A stretch of 64,000 bases of DNA, from the NCBI GenBank assembly GCA_963542625.1, contig CAUTXO010000003.1, positions 6,835-70,834 of the forward strand. Reading direction: 5' to 3'. The notes beneath the pieces are model-generated. The model saw only the letters and a list, made by a program, of their open reading frames with translations. It did no database searches and had not been told where the DNA came from. Positions 30,138 through 39,280 of the stretch are shown here, piece by piece. The DNA is from CAUTXO01 sp963542625 (GTDB lineage: Bacteria > Campylobacterota > Campylobacteria > Campylobacterales > SZUA-545). The position numbers and the translations under genes were made by a program. Every line of letters starts with the position of its first letter. Position 1 is the stretch's first letter.

Positions 30138-31400
30138 ATGAATAAAGATCTAACCAATAAAATATTAATTACTCTTGGTTTTTTGCTTGTTTATAGGGTC
30201 TTGGCTTACGTCCCTACACCGGGCGTTGATGCTAGTGTTATCAAGGAATTTTTTGATAGCAATGCAGCTAATGCGCTTGGACTATTTAATATGTTTAGCG
30301 GCAAGGCCGTTGAGAGATTTAGCATTATATCTTTAGGCATTATGCCCTACATCACGGCGTCTATTATAATGGAATTGGTAGCGGCTACATTCCCAGATCT
30401 TGGTAAGCTAAAAAAAGAGCGCGACGGTATGGTGAAGTATATGCAGATTATCCGTTATATGACGATCGGCATAACACTCATTCAGGCCATAGGTGTGTCT
30501 ATTGGTTTGCAAGGGCTCTCTGGTAGGGACGGACGCGCTGCTATTATGCTAGATCACAATACTTTCATTGCATTATCTGCTATTTCTATGCTTACAGGCA
30601 CGATGATCTTAATGTGGATCGGCGAGCAAATTACAAAAAAAGGCATAGGAAACGGAACAAGCTTGATTATTTTTGCGGGTATAGTTTCAGCTATTCCTTC
30701 GGACATTACGCACACTTTCAAGCTGGTTAATACAGGCGATATGAACGTGCTCCAGTTACTTGTTATCTTGGCGATAATCATTGTTACGGTCGGGCTTATT
30801 ATATTTGTCGAGCTTGGCGAGCGCAGGGTGCCGATAACCTACTCCAGAAAAGTTATTATGGAAAATAGGAATAAACGCGTTATGAACTACATTCCTATCA
30901 AGATCAATCTAAGCGGCGTTATTCCGCCCATTTTTGCGTCGGCTATTCTGATGTTTCCGGTCACTATTTTGCAAACAAGCACAAACAAATACGTTCAGTC
31001 GTTTAACGATCTGCTAAACCCAAGCGGTTACGTGTTTAACGTTTTGACCTTTTTCTTTGTGGTGTTTTTTGCGTATTTTTATTCATCGATAGTGTTTAAC
31101 TCTAAGGATATTTCGGAAAATCTAAAAAAGCAAGGTGGCTTTATTCCGGGTGTAAGACCGGGCGCTCATTCGGCTGATTTTTTAAACGATATAGCTTCAA
31201 GGCTAACGCTTACTGGATCTTTGTATCTAGGGCTAATTTCTACCTTGCCGTGGGTTTTGGTAAAGAGTATGGGAGTTCCGTTTTACTTTGGTGGTACTGC
31301 CGTGCTGATCGTGGTGCAGGTTGCATTGGATACTATGCGAAAAATAGAGGCTCAGATCTATATGAGTAAATACGAAACTCTAAGCGCAACGAGTTTTTAA
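30138..31400 (+). CDS. secY: Protein translocase subunit SecY
   Basis: Central channel of the SecYEG translocon in the inner membrane. The 420 residues contain about ten hydrophobic helices. Family blocks include GLFNMFSGKAVERFSI, GIMPYITASIIMELV, the cytosolic GERRVPITYSRK loop and FIPGVRPGAHSADF. It overlaps map by one base. Confidence 0.98.
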   Translation: MNKDLTNKILITLGFLLVYRVLAYVPTPGVDASVIKEFFDSNAANALGLFNMFSGKAVERFSIISLGIMPYITASIIMELVAATFPDLGKLKKERDGMVKYMQIIRYMTIGITLIQAIGVSIGLQGLSGRDGRAAIMLDHNTFIALSAISMLTGTMILMWIGEQITKKGIGNGTSLIIFAGIVSAIPSDITHTFKLVNTGDMNVLQLLVILAIIIVTVGLIIFVELGERRVPITYSRKVIMENRNKRVMNYIPIKINLSGVIPPIFASAILMFPVTILQTSTNKYVQSFNDLLNPSGYVFNVLTFFFVVFFAYFYSSIVFNSKDISENLKKQGGFIPGVRPGAHSADFLNDIASRLTLTGSLYLGLISTLPWVLVKSMGVPFYFGGTAVLIVVQVALDTMRKIEAQIYMSKYETLSATSF

Positions 31401-32179
31401 TGTCTATTAATATCCGCTCCCCAAAAGAAATAGAGCTTTTGAGAAAGGCAAGCCAGATAGTCGCCGGCGCTTTGGATCTTGCAGAAGAAGAGATCAAAGA
31501 GGGTATGACCGCTATTGAGTTGGATAAAAAAATAGAAGATTACATACTAAAATCCGGCGCTAAACCTTCTTTTAAGGGCTTGTATGGCTTTCCAAATGCC
31601 GCTTGCATATCTTTTAACGAGGTCATCATACACGGCATTCCTGATAAAAGAAAGTTCAAAAGCGGTGATATTGTCGGCGTTGATATAGGCACCAATTTAG
31701 ATGGTTGGTTTGGCGATGGCGCTAGGACTTTAAAGGTAGGCAAGGTCAGTGAAAGTGACGAAAAGCTTGTGAGCGCAACTGAAGAAGTCTTGCTTGAGTC
31801 TATCAAGCAAATCACGCTAGGTATGCATTTTAAAGAGCTTAGCCAGATCCTAGAGTATGAGATCACAAAGCGCGGTTTTGTCCCGCTTAGAAACTATTGC
31901 GGTCACGGGATAGGCAAAAGAGCTCACGAAGAGCCTAGCATATTAAATTACGTTGTTGGCAAGCCAAATCAAGGACCGAAAATTAAAAACGGTATGGTGT
32001 TTTGCATTGAGCCTATGCTTTGCCAAAAAAGCGGCGATTCCAATACCCTTAGCGACAATTGGGGTGTCGTTAGCACCGACGGTTTGAACGGTAGCCATTT
32101 CGAGCATACGGTCGCTATGATAGACGGTGTTGCCGAGATTTTAACATTATCAACGAAAGGTGATCGTGGCAAAAGATGA
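31400..32179 (+). CDS. map: Methionine aminopeptidase, type I
   Basis: Removes the initiator Met from new proteins. The 259 residues carry the metal ligands in GVDIGTNLDGWFGDGAR (two Asp), HGIGKRAHEEP (His), and late Glu residues (CIEPML, HFEHTVAMIDG). It sits between secY and infA, the standard position. Confidence 0.97.
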   Translation: MSINIRSPKEIELLRKASQIVAGALDLAEEEIKEGMTAIELDKKIEDYILKSGAKPSFKGLYGFPNAACISFNEVIIHGIPDKRKFKSGDIVGVDIGTNLDGWFGDGARTLKVGKVSESDEKLVSATEEVLLESIKQITLGMHFKELSQILEYEITKRGFVPLRNYCGHGIGKRAHEEPSILNYVVGKPNQGPKIKNGMVFCIEPMLCQKSGDSNTLSDNWGVVSTDGLNGSHFEHTVAMIDGVAEILTLSTKGDRGKR

Positions 32180-32384
32180 CATTATAGAAATCGACGGACT
32201 GGTGATTGAGGCATTGCCTAACGCTACGTTTAAAGTTGAATTAGATAATAAGCACGTGGTTTTGTGCCACATTGCGGGCAAAATGAGAATGCACTATATT
32301 AGGATCTTGCCGGGAGATAAGGTTAGAGTGGAGCTCACACCTTATAGCTTGGATAAGGGCAGGATCACTTACAGGCATAAGTAA
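32166..32384 (+). CDS. infA: Translation initiation factor IF-1
   Basis: OB-fold factor that occupies the A site during initiation. I choose GTG at 32166, giving the canonical 72 residues starting with AKDDIIEIDGLVIEALPN after the initiator; GAAAGG lies upstream. It overlaps the end of map by 14 bases. The block RMHYIRILPGDKVRVELTPY is typical. Confidence 0.95.
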   Translation: MAKDDIIEIDGLVIEALPNATFKVELDNKHVVLCHIAGKMRMHYIRILPGDKVRVELTPYSLDKGRITYRHK

Positions 32385-32403
32385 TTTTTAAATGAAACTA
32401 AAC

Positions 32404-32409
32404 TATAAT
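32404..32409 (+). promoter_or_regulatory. Candidate internal promoter before rpmJ
   Basis: TATAAT lies in the 66-base gap between infA and rpmJ, one of the longest gaps inside the ribosomal cluster. It could start a transcript for rpmJ-rpsM-rpsK-rpsD-rpoA-rplQ. No good -35 box is visible. Confidence 0.4.
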
Positions 32410-32450
32410 TTCCACTTTTATCTTAAACGTGGATTGACTTGGAGAACAGT

Positions 32451-32564
32451 ATGAAAGTAAGAGCTAGCATAAAGAAAATGTGCGACAATTGTAAGATCAT
32501 CAAAAGAAAGGGCGTTGTGCGAGTTATTTGCAAAAACCCTAAACATAAACAAAGACAAGGATAG
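32451..32564 (+). CDS. rpmJ: 50S ribosomal protein L36
   Basis: A 37-residue ribosomal protein starting MKVRASIKKMCDNCK. It is the zinc-binding form: two Cys in CDNC, then Cys and His in the CKNPKHKQRQG end. AGGAGAACAG-like sequence (TTGGAGAACAGT) lies directly before the ATG. It sits between infA and rpsM as in most bacteria. Confidence 0.97.
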   Translation: MKVRASIKKMCDNCKIIKRKGVVRVICKNPKHKQRQG

Positions 32565-32566
32565 TT

Positions 32567-32935
32567 ATGGCGAGAATTGCAGGTGTTGATTTACCTAAAT
32601 CTAAAAGATTAGAGTTTGCTTTAACCTATATTTATGGTATAGGGCATACGACTTCGGTCAAGATCTTAAATACCCTTGGGCTTTCCCTTGATAAGCGCGT
32701 TAAGGATCTAAGCGAGAGTGAAGCCGCCTTAATTGCAAAAGAGTTACGAAACTACGTGATCGAGGGGGATCTAAGACGACAAGTCGCTATGGATATTAAG
32801 AATTTAATGGATCTTGGCGGCTATCGCGGGCTTAGGCACAGAAGAGGTTTGCCTTGTAGGGGTCAAAAAACAAAAACCAATGCAAGAACAAGAAAAGGCA
32901 AGAAAAAAACGGTCGGCTCTAAAAGCGCCAGTTAA
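32567..32935 (+). CDS. rpsM: 30S ribosomal protein S13
   Basis: Head protein contacting the P-site tRNA and L5. The 122 residues include ARIAGVDLPKSKRLE, YRGLRHRRGLPCRGQ and the basic tail NARTRKGKKKTVG. It starts two bases after rpmJ. Confidence 0.97.
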   Translation: MARIAGVDLPKSKRLEFALTYIYGIGHTTSVKILNTLGLSLDKRVKDLSESEAALIAKELRNYVIEGDLRRQVAMDIKNLMDLGGYRGLRHRRGLPCRGQKTKTNARTRKGKKKTVGSKSAS

Positions 32936-32947
32936 TAAAGGTTATTT

Positions 32948-33340
32948 ATGACAAAACAAAAGATCAAAACTAAAAGAAAAGTAAAAAAGAGCGTAGGCAA
33001 GTGCATCGTTCATATTGCTGCGAGCTTTAATAACACTACGGTTACGGTAACCGATGAATCCGGAAATGTGCTTTGCTGGTCGACTGCTGGAGCCTTAGGT
33101 TTTAAGGGTAGCAAAAAATCAACTCCTTATGCGGCGCAACAAGCAGTAGAAGATGTGATGGCTAAGGCTATGGAATTTGGTGTCAAAGAAGTAGCCGTTA
33201 GAGTGCAAGGGCCTGGCGCTGGTAGAGAAACAGCCGTAAAAGCAATGGGATCTTTTGACGGAATACGCGTTGTTAGCTTTAAAGATGTAACTCCGTTGGC
33301 GCACAACGGGTGCAGACCTCCTAAGAGAAGAAGGGTTTAA
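32948..33340 (+). CDS. rpsK: 30S ribosomal protein S11
   Basis: Platform protein near the mRNA exit. The 130 residues include IAASFNNTTVTVTDESGN, the RVQGPGAGRETA block and the ending HNGCRPPKRRRV. It is followed by rpsD after one base. Confidence 0.98.
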   Translation: MTKQKIKTKRKVKKSVGKCIVHIAASFNNTTVTVTDESGNVLCWSTAGALGFKGSKKSTPYAAQQAVEDVMAKAMEFGVKEVAVRVQGPGAGRETAVKAMGSFDGIRVVSFKDVTPLAHNGCRPPKRRRV

Positions 33341-33341
33341 T

Positions 33342-33968
33342 ATGGCAAGATATAGAGGACCGGTAGAAAAGATAGAAAGAAGACTTGGGGTAAGTTTGGG
33401 ATTAAAAGGCGAGCGAAGACTGGCTGGAAAAGCTTCTATCGACAAAAGAAAATACGCTCCGGGTCAGCACGGTCAAAAGCACGGTAAGATCAGCGAATAC
33501 GGCTATCAGCTACAAGAAAAGCAAAAAGTAAAATATATGTATGGTATTAGCGAAAAGCAATGCCGCAAGTATTATCAAGAAGCTAGCAGGCAAGAAGGCA
33601 ATACGGGTGAAAACTTTATTTCCTTACTTGAAAGAAGGCTTGATAATATAGTTTATAGAATGGGATTTGCCACAACAAGAAGCGGCGCTCGCCAGTTGGT
33701 AAGCCACGGCTTAATTTTGGTGGATGGCAAAAGAGTTGATATTCCGTCTTGCCTAGTGAAAGCGGGTCAAAAAATAGAAGTCAAAGAAAGCAAAAAAAAT
33801 AACGTTCAAATACAAAGATCTTTGGAGCTCACAAATCAAGCAGGGCTTAGCTCTTGGGTTGATGTTGATAAGGACAAGGTTTTTGGTATTTTTACAAGAC
33901 TTCCGCAAAGAGAAGAAGTAAATATTCCAGTAGAAGAACGTTTGATAGTCGAATTGTATTCTAAATAA
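33342..33968 (+). CDS. rpsD: 30S ribosomal protein S4
   Basis: Primary 16S-binding protein with an S4 RNA-binding domain (ARQLVSHGLILVDGKRVDIP). The 208 residues begin MARYRGPVEKIERRLGVSL and include RKYAPGQHGQK. In enterobacteria it represses the alpha operon; no leader evidence here. Confidence 0.98.
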   Translation: MARYRGPVEKIERRLGVSLGLKGERRLAGKASIDKRKYAPGQHGQKHGKISEYGYQLQEKQKVKYMYGISEKQCRKYYQEASRQEGNTGENFISLLERRLDNIVYRMGFATTRSGARQLVSHGLILVDGKRVDIPSCLVKAGQKIEVKESKKNNVQIQRSLELTNQAGLSSWVDVDKDKVFGIFTRLPQREEVNIPVEERLIVELYSK

Positions 33969-33992
33969 TTAAGTTGAAAAGAGTAGCTAAAT

Positions 33993-34997
33993 ATGGAAAA
34001 GATAAGAATCTCGCCTTGCATTCCCGATAATTTTGAAATAAATAAAAATGGCTTTAAGGCTAGTATTGCCATATATCCTTTTGAAGCGGGCTATGCCATA
34101 ACCTTGGCTCATCCTGTAAAAAGGCTGATATTATCAAGCACCGTTGGGTATGCGCCTACGGCTCTTAAAATAGAAGGCGTTACTCACGAGTTTGATAGTA
34201 TTAGGGGCGTGATTGAAGATGTGGCAAGCCTGATTATTAATCTAAAAAACATTAGATTTAAACTAAAAGATGAGACTGTCAATAAAAAAATAGTTTCATA
34301 CAAATTCACGGGTTACAAAGAAGTTAAGGGCGCAGATTTTAATAATGACGACGTTGAAGTTTCGTCTGCCGATATGCACTTTGCTACTATAAATGAAGAC
34401 GGCGAGTTGGATCTTACGCTTGTTATAGAAAAGGGAATGGGTTATGTTCCAAGCGAAGAGATCCGAGAGTCTGTTGAAGCTGGATTTTTACCTTTGGACG
34501 CTATTTTTACGCCCGTAAAAAGGGCTAATTACAGCATTGAAAAGGTCTTGGTTGAAGACAATCCAAATTTTGAAAAGATCATATTCAATATAGAAACGGA
34601 CGGTCAAATAGGGCCGGAAGTTGTCTTTCAAAATGCAGTTTCTACAATGTTTAAACAGTTAGAAATTTTTAAAAATGAGTTCAATATAAGAACCGAAGCT
34701 CCGTCTAAAAAAGTGAAGCAGGAAAACACAAAACTAAAAACGCTTTGTATGAGAATAGAAGAGCTTAATTTTTCTGCAAGAAGCCATAATTGTCTTACAA
34801 GATCTGATATCAGATATGTTGGCGAAGTGGCTATGATGAGTGAGTCTGAAATTTCTAAGATCAAAAATTTAGGAAAGAGATCCCTAGATGAGATCAAGCA
34901 AAAATTAGAAGATGTTGGCTTTCCCATTAATGCCGGTTTGTCCGATGATTTAAAAGACGAATTTAAAACTAAACTAAAAGAATTAAAGGCAAAATAA
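33993..34997 (+). CDS. rpoA: RNA polymerase alpha subunit
   Basis: Scaffold for RNA polymerase assembly. The 334 residues include the N-terminal dimerisation domain (ILSSTVGYAPTALKIEGV) and the linker. The C-terminal DNA/regulator-binding domain contains LNFSARSHNCLTRSDIRYVG and LGKRSLDEIKQKLEDVG. Its place between rpsD and rplQ is standard. Confidence 0.98.
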   Translation: MEKIRISPCIPDNFEINKNGFKASIAIYPFEAGYAITLAHPVKRLILSSTVGYAPTALKIEGVTHEFDSIRGVIEDVASLIINLKNIRFKLKDETVNKKIVSYKFTGYKEVKGADFNNDDVEVSSADMHFATINEDGELDLTLVIEKGMGYVPSEEIRESVEAGFLPLDAIFTPVKRANYSIEKVLVEDNPNFEKIIFNIETDGQIGPEVVFQNAVSTMFKQLEIFKNEFNIRTEAPSKKVKQENTKLKTLCMRIEELNFSARSHNCLTRSDIRYVGEVAMMSESEISKIKNLGKRSLDEIKQKLEDVGFPINAGLSDDLKDEFKTKLKELKAK

Positions 34998-35351
34998 ATG
35001 CGACATAGATTAGCACATAGAAAACTAGGAAGAACTTCCGCGCACAGAAAAGCTTTGCTAAACAATATGAGTATAGCTTTGATTAAATATGAAAAAATAG
35101 AAACAACGCTTGCAAAAGCTAAAGAATTAAAATCTTTTTTTGAAAAACTTTTAACAAAGGCTCTTGTTGGCGACTTCAATTCTCACAGATACGTTTTTGC
35201 CAAATTGCAAGACAAGGCCGCAACTAAAAAATTAATAGGTGAGATAGCGCCGAAGTATAAGGATAGAAAAGGCGGCTATTTAAGCATAAAGAAAACTTCA
35301 ATCAGACGAGGTGATGCTAGTATGCTTGCCGTATTGGAATTTGTTGCTTAA
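34998..35351 (+). CDS. rplQ: 50S ribosomal protein L17
   Basis: Last gene of the alpha operon. The 117 residues begin MRHRLAHRKLGRTSAHRKAL and end in a basic core with KYKDRKGGYLSIKK. It follows rpoA immediately. Confidence 0.97.
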   Translation: MRHRLAHRKLGRTSAHRKALLNNMSIALIKYEKIETTLAKAKELKSFFEKLLTKALVGDFNSHRYVFAKLQDKAATKKLIGEIAPKYKDRKGGYLSIKKTSIRRGDASMLAVLEFVA

Positions 35352-35383
35352 GTAGGTTGCCATAATCTTTTTGAAAGGTTTTT

Positions 35384-35656
35384 ATGCCCTTTAGTGACGA
35401 CGAGCTAAAAGAAGCCGTAGCTTTTAACCTTGAAAAAATAAGAGACGCTATTAAAAAAGACGGTGGCGATATAGACTTTTTAGATGTTAGAAACGGTGTG
35501 GTTTTCGTTCAACTAAGGGGTGCTTGTTTGGGGTGTGCTTCCAGCGATTATACGCTAAAGTTTTTGGTGGAGTCGCATTTAAAATCTCATATCCATCAAA
35601 ATCTTATCATTAAAAATGTCCCACTTGGTTATGAGAATAGGTTGGAGGAGGTATGA
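35384..35656 (+). CDS. NifU-like Fe-S scaffold protein (C-terminal domain)
   Basis: A 90-residue stand-alone NifU C-terminal (Nfu-type) domain likely to carry a 4Fe-4S cluster. The cluster motif CLGC lies in LRGACLGCASSDYTLK. It is AT-rich like the ribosomal block and overlaps the next gene by four bases (ATGA). The order NifU-like, hypothetical, murE matches my memory of the C. jejuni Cj1639-Cj1641 region. Confidence 0.9.
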   Translation: MPFSDDELKEAVAFNLEKIRDAIKKDGGDIDFLDVRNGVVFVQLRGACLGCASSDYTLKFLVESHLKSHIHQNLIIKNVPLGYENRLEEV

Positions 35657-36252
35657 ATTTTGCAAAAAACAAGCGGCTTGGTAAAAAGTATTTTTTAGAA
35701 AAAAAATATTCCACCGCGCTTAAGTTTTTTTCCCTTGCCTTTAGTGAAAATCCATCTAACGATGAGCTTAATTTATATATACTCCTTGCGTCTTTGGCGA
35801 TGAATTCAGAAGACGAAGCAAGAGCAATTTCTGAAGTTTATTCAAAATTAAAATATGTAGATAAGACAAATTCTTATAACTTCGCCAAGTCTTTAATTAA
35901 TTCGATAGAAGAAAATTCGCAGATCTCATACCTTGATAAATACGGCTTTAACGATGAAAATTTGGCTGCCTTAGAAGATGGGATCACATATGAAGATTTT
36001 AAACAGCTTTTAAAAACGCAAGACGGGGATTTTAAATCGCTTTTCAACAATGTTATTTTTTCCACGCGGGTTGTCCTTACCAAAAAAGATGATTTTTTTG
36101 AATTCATAGAGCAACTGATAAAAAACGGTTTTACGGATATGGCGCTTAATTATATCGACAGCGCCACCAGTATTTTTCCATCTGACGAGCGCATTCGTGA
36201 GCTTTTAAATTTAATTAAGAAAATCGACTATCTTGAAATTCCAAATAAATAA
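35653..36252 (+). CDS. Hypothetical protein, helical repeat-like (Cj1640 position)
   Basis: A 199-residue protein without a signal peptide. The N-terminal third resembles tetratricopeptide-type helices (KYSTALKFFSLAFSENPS, then ILLASLAMNSEDEARA). No catalytic motif is visible. It sits between the NifU-like gene and murE, overlapping the first by four bases and the second by 20. This is the last AT-rich gene before composition shifts. Function unknown. Confidence 0.85.
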   Translation: MNFAKNKRLGKKYFLEKKYSTALKFFSLAFSENPSNDELNLYILLASLAMNSEDEARAISEVYSKLKYVDKTNSYNFAKSLINSIEENSQISYLDKYGFNDENLAALEDGITYEDFKQLLKTQDGDFKSLFNNVIFSTRVVLTKKDDFFEFIEQLIKNGFTDMALNYIDSATSIFPSDERIRELLNLIKKIDYLEIPNK

Positions 36253-37552
36253 AGATTTTTTCATCAGCGATAACTCCGCGCAGTGCGACGCGAACACGTT
36301 TTTTTTAGAAACAAATGTCAATAAAGCGCACAAAGACGACGCAATCAAACGCGGTTGCAAAGACGTTTTGCGCCCACAAGATCTTAAAAAATTCCTACGA
36401 AGCGACACAAAAGTCATCGGCATAACCGGCACAAACGGCAAATCCACAACCGCCGCGCTTATGTATTCTATGCTCCTAGATCTTGGCTACAAAGTCGCTA
36501 TGCAAGGCACGCGCGGCTTTTTCATAAACGACCGCCAAGTCGGAGAAAAATCCCTAACGACAGAGCAAGTCCTAACAAACCTAACAAGAATTCACACCGC
36601 CTGCGAAGAGGGTTGCGACTTTTTCGTTATGGAAGTAAGCTCGCACGCAATTTCGCAAGACCGCATAGCCGGCATTGACTTTGCGCTTAAGATCCTAACA
36701 AACATCACGAGCGACCACCTAGACTTCCACAAAACCTTGCAAAACTACATAGACACAAAGCTTTCGTTCTTTGCCCCGCAAGATCTTGCCCTAATTAACG
36801 CCGACGAAAAAAACAAGCCGCCCGTTACCGGCAAATACCGCACATACAGCATAGAAAGCCCAGCCACATACCGGCTAGAAGCCTATTCAAGTGGCGCATC
36901 ACTAATGGGCGTCATCTCTTTTGGCTCAAAGCTCAAGGCGCCATTTTCATCAGATCTAATAGGCGTTTTTAACCTTTACAACATTCTTGCGGCGTCGGCG
37001 GGCGTGCATATTTTAACGGGCGCAGATCTAGAGCGCATCGCAAAAACGGTCGCAAACTTTGCGGGCGTCAAGGGTAGAATGGAAGTCGTTAGCCGCAAGC
37101 CTATGATCTTTGTAGATTTCGCGCATACGCAAGACGGGGTTATGCAGGTTTTAAGGGCGCTTTACCCAGCGCGCGTTGTTACCGTTTTGGGCGCGGGCGG
37201 CGATAGAGACAAAACAAAGCGCCCAAAGATGAGCGCGGCGGCCTTGCATTACAGCGTGCGCGTTTATCTCACAAGCGACAACCCAAGAAGCGAAGATCCG
37301 CTAGAGATCATTAACGATATGCTAAGCGGCGTTGAAAAGCGGGATAAAATCATCGTCGAGCCAAACCGCAAGGAAGCCATTTACGCCGCCGTGCAGGATC
37401 TGCAAGAAGGCGAGATCCTAGCCATACTCGGCAAGGGCGACGAATGCTACCAAGAAATAAAGGGGCAAAAGTTTCCATTTGATGATAGGCAGGTCGTCCT
37501 AGAAGCGCTTGAAGCGCTCAAAAAAGCCCGCGCGCAGGGGGCAAAATGTTAG
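36233..37552 (+). CDS. murE: UDP-MurNAc-tripeptide (meso-DAP) ligase MurE
   Basis: Adds meso-diaminopimelate to UDP-MurNAc-L-Ala-D-Glu in peptidoglycan synthesis. The 439 residues show the ATP loop GITGTNGKSTT, the central DFAHTQDGV block, and the DAP-selecting motif TSDNPRSEDP. The short N-terminal domain is like that of other Campylobacter MurE. The start is TTG at 36233 within the end of the previous gene. GC content rises abruptly at this gene. Its last seven bases overlap panD. Confidence 0.95.
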   Translation: MKFQINKDFFISDNSAQCDANTFFLETNVNKAHKDDAIKRGCKDVLRPQDLKKFLRSDTKVIGITGTNGKSTTAALMYSMLLDLGYKVAMQGTRGFFINDRQVGEKSLTTEQVLTNLTRIHTACEEGCDFFVMEVSSHAISQDRIAGIDFALKILTNITSDHLDFHKTLQNYIDTKLSFFAPQDLALINADEKNKPPVTGKYRTYSIESPATYRLEAYSSGASLMGVISFGSKLKAPFSSDLIGVFNLYNILAASAGVHILTGADLERIAKTVANFAGVKGRMEVVSRKPMIFVDFAHTQDGVMQVLRALYPARVVTVLGAGGDRDKTKRPKMSAAALHYSVRVYLTSDNPRSEDPLEIINDMLSGVEKRDKIIVEPNRKEAIYAAVQDLQEGEILAILGKGDECYQEIKGQKFPFDDRQVVLEALEALKKARAQGAKC

Positions 37553-37911
37553 TTGAAATGCTGAAGTCTAAGATCCACAGGGCGACGGTTACGGACGCAA
37601 ACCTAGATTACATCGGCTCCATCACCGTAGATCCGGTACTTTTAGAAAAGGCAGATCTCCTTGAGGGGCAGAAAATCGACATCGTCAATATTAATAACGG
37701 CGAGCGTTTTAGCACGTATATCATCAGCGGGGAGAGTGGCAGCGGCGATATGTGCCTAAACGGCGCGGCGGCGCGGCTGGTGCAAAAGGGCGATAAGATA
37801 ATTTTAATGGCGTATGCGCTTTACTCAGAGCAAGATCTTGTGGCTTACGCTCCAAAAATTGTCATCGTAGATGACAAAAACAAACCGCTTGAAATAAAAA
37901 CAAGCATTTAA
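37546..37911 (+). CDS. panD: Aspartate 1-decarboxylase proenzyme
   Basis: Pyruvoyl enzyme that makes beta-alanine for pantothenate. The 121 residues contain KIHRATVTDANLDYIGSIT, where self-cleavage occurs at Gly-Ser, and the NGAAARLVQKGDKIILMAY block. It is inserted between murE and the YbaB gene, which as I recall are adjacent in C. jejuni (panD is elsewhere there). Confidence 0.96.
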   Translation: MLVEMLKSKIHRATVTDANLDYIGSITVDPVLLEKADLLEGQKIDIVNINNGERFSTYIISGESGSGDMCLNGAAARLVQKGDKIILMAYALYSEQDLVAYAPKIVIVDDKNKPLEIKTSI

Positions 37912-37919
37912 GGAAGGCG

Positions 37920-38234
37920 ATGTTCGGCGATTTTGACCTAGGCAAGCTAAACGATATGATGAAAAGCATTGAAGAAAAGTCAAAGCAAGCAAGCGACGAA
38001 GCTAAGGCTAAGATCCTAGAGTTCAAAGCAGCTGGCGGTTTGGTTAGCATTAAAGCAAGCGCCGCGGGCGAGATCGTGGATCTAAACATAGACGAGAGCC
38101 TTCTTGGCGATAAAAACACCTTGCAAATCATTCTGATGGGGCTACTAAACGAGCTCATCAAAGGGCTTGAGGAAAGCCGCCAGCAGCTAGCCCTAAACGC
38201 CATAGGCGACCTAAACTCCGTGTTTAAAAAATGA
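37920..38234 (+). CDS. YbaB/EbfC nucleoid-associated protein
   Basis: DNA-binding dimer of the YbaB family, 104 residues, with the start MFGDFDLGKLNDMMKSIEEK and the beta-sheet core GGLVSIKASAAGEIVDLNID. It overlaps the next gene by four bases (ATGA). It may help organise the nucleoid; regulation is unknown. Confidence 0.9.
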   Translation: MFGDFDLGKLNDMMKSIEEKSKQASDEAKAKILEFKAAGGLVSIKASAAGEIVDLNIDESLLGDKNTLQIILMGLLNELIKGLEESRQQLALNAIGDLNSVFKK

Positions 38235-39280
38235 AGCCGCTTGCGTTTTTGCTCCCTTTGCCGCTTGCCTTTGTGGCGGTGCTAGCGGGGCTTGCACAAA
38301 ACGCGCGCGCGATTAGCTTTGAGCCTTGCTACCAAAAGAATTCGTCGGCAATTTATAACATCGATGGCTACAACGGCGTTGGCGTTTCTAAGGATTTGCT
38401 TATTATCCCGGCAGACCCATTGCCGCAAAGCCTAAACGGCGCGGAGATCGTCAAAGCAAGCACGCATTTAAAGCTTTTGCTTGTAAAAACAAAGACCCCG
38501 CACGAATACATCAAGCTGTTGCCGATAGAGCGCGCGGAAAATAAAGAAGTGGCGGTCATTGTTAAAAATTCGTATCAAGTTGGCAAACTCCTTTCAAAGC
38601 AAATGGCGTTTGATTTGGCGACGTTTAGCACAGACACACCGCGCGCGAGCGTGCTTGGCATTAAGTGTTACAGCGCCGTTGGCATTGGTATGGGCGGCAA
38701 TAAATTCATTCAGACGAAATACATCGACCACTTCATCAAGACGGATCCGCTGGTGTATTCGGATCTTGGTTTGCGGTTTTTTGAGCGCACGACGAAGGTC
38801 AGCATTAGCAACCCTTATATGTATCCGCAGATAAAATCGGGCGACGTGATTTTGAAGCTAAACGGCGCGGGCATTAGCAACATCGCGCAGTTTGAAGACG
38901 CCGTGATTTTTTCTAAGCCCGGCGAGACGTTTAACATTGTGGTGCAAAGGGGCAGCAAGGAGCTTAGCTTTAGCTTAAAGTCGATGATTTTAATCAGTGA
39001 GTCATACGATACAGAGACTTTTCTTGAGAAATTCGGCGTGTTTTTTGATGAAAATTTGAGCGTCAAGCGTGTGGATCCGGGCAGCGTTGCCTTTGGTAAA
39101 AAGCTTAGAGCCGGCGATAGGCTCGTGCAAATAGACAAAGCAAGTATGGCAAGCGCGCGCGACGCCGCCGTTTTTTTGTCTAAAAAGCCACCGGCGATGT
39201 CAAGGTTTTTATTCCAGCGCGGCGGTTTCCAGTTTTTCATCACGCTTGAAGACGAGCTATACAAAACAAAAGCCAACTAG
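38231..39280 (+). CDS. Periplasmic protein with tandem PDZ domains (Cj1643-like)
   Basis: A 349-residue exported protein. The signal peptide (about residues 1-28, LPLAFVAVLAGLAQNARA) is followed by a domain of unknown fold. Two PDZ-like repeats come near the C terminus: PQIKSGDVILKLNGAGISNI (about 195) and GKKLRAGDRLVQIDKASM (about 292). No protease triad is seen, so it is probably an adaptor or sensor. It is coupled to the YbaB gene by an ATGA overlap. Many RGATCY words follow it. Confidence 0.85.
   Translation: MKPLAFLLPLPLAFVAVLAGLAQNARAISFEPCYQKNSSAIYNIDGYNGVGVSKDLLIIPADPLPQSLNGAEIVKASTHLKLLLVKTKTPHEYIKLLPIERAENKEVAVIVKNSYQVGKLLSKQMAFDLATFSTDTPRASVLGIKCYSAVGIGMGGNKFIQTKYIDHFIKTDPLVYSDLGLRFFERTTKVSISNPYMYPQIKSGDVILKLNGAGISNIAQFEDAVIFSKPGETFNIVVQRGSKELSFSLKSMILISESYDTETFLEKFGVFFDENLSVKRVDPGSVAFGKKLRAGDRLVQIDKASMASARDAAVFLSKKPPAMSRFLFQRGGFQFFITLEDELYKTKAN

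Noticed and set aside
21796..36252. Reading the AT-rich ribosomal block as a genomic island
   Set aside because: It is the conserved S10-spc-alpha core operon in normal order, with no mobility genes; the composition difference is reported as a finding but not as a mobile element.
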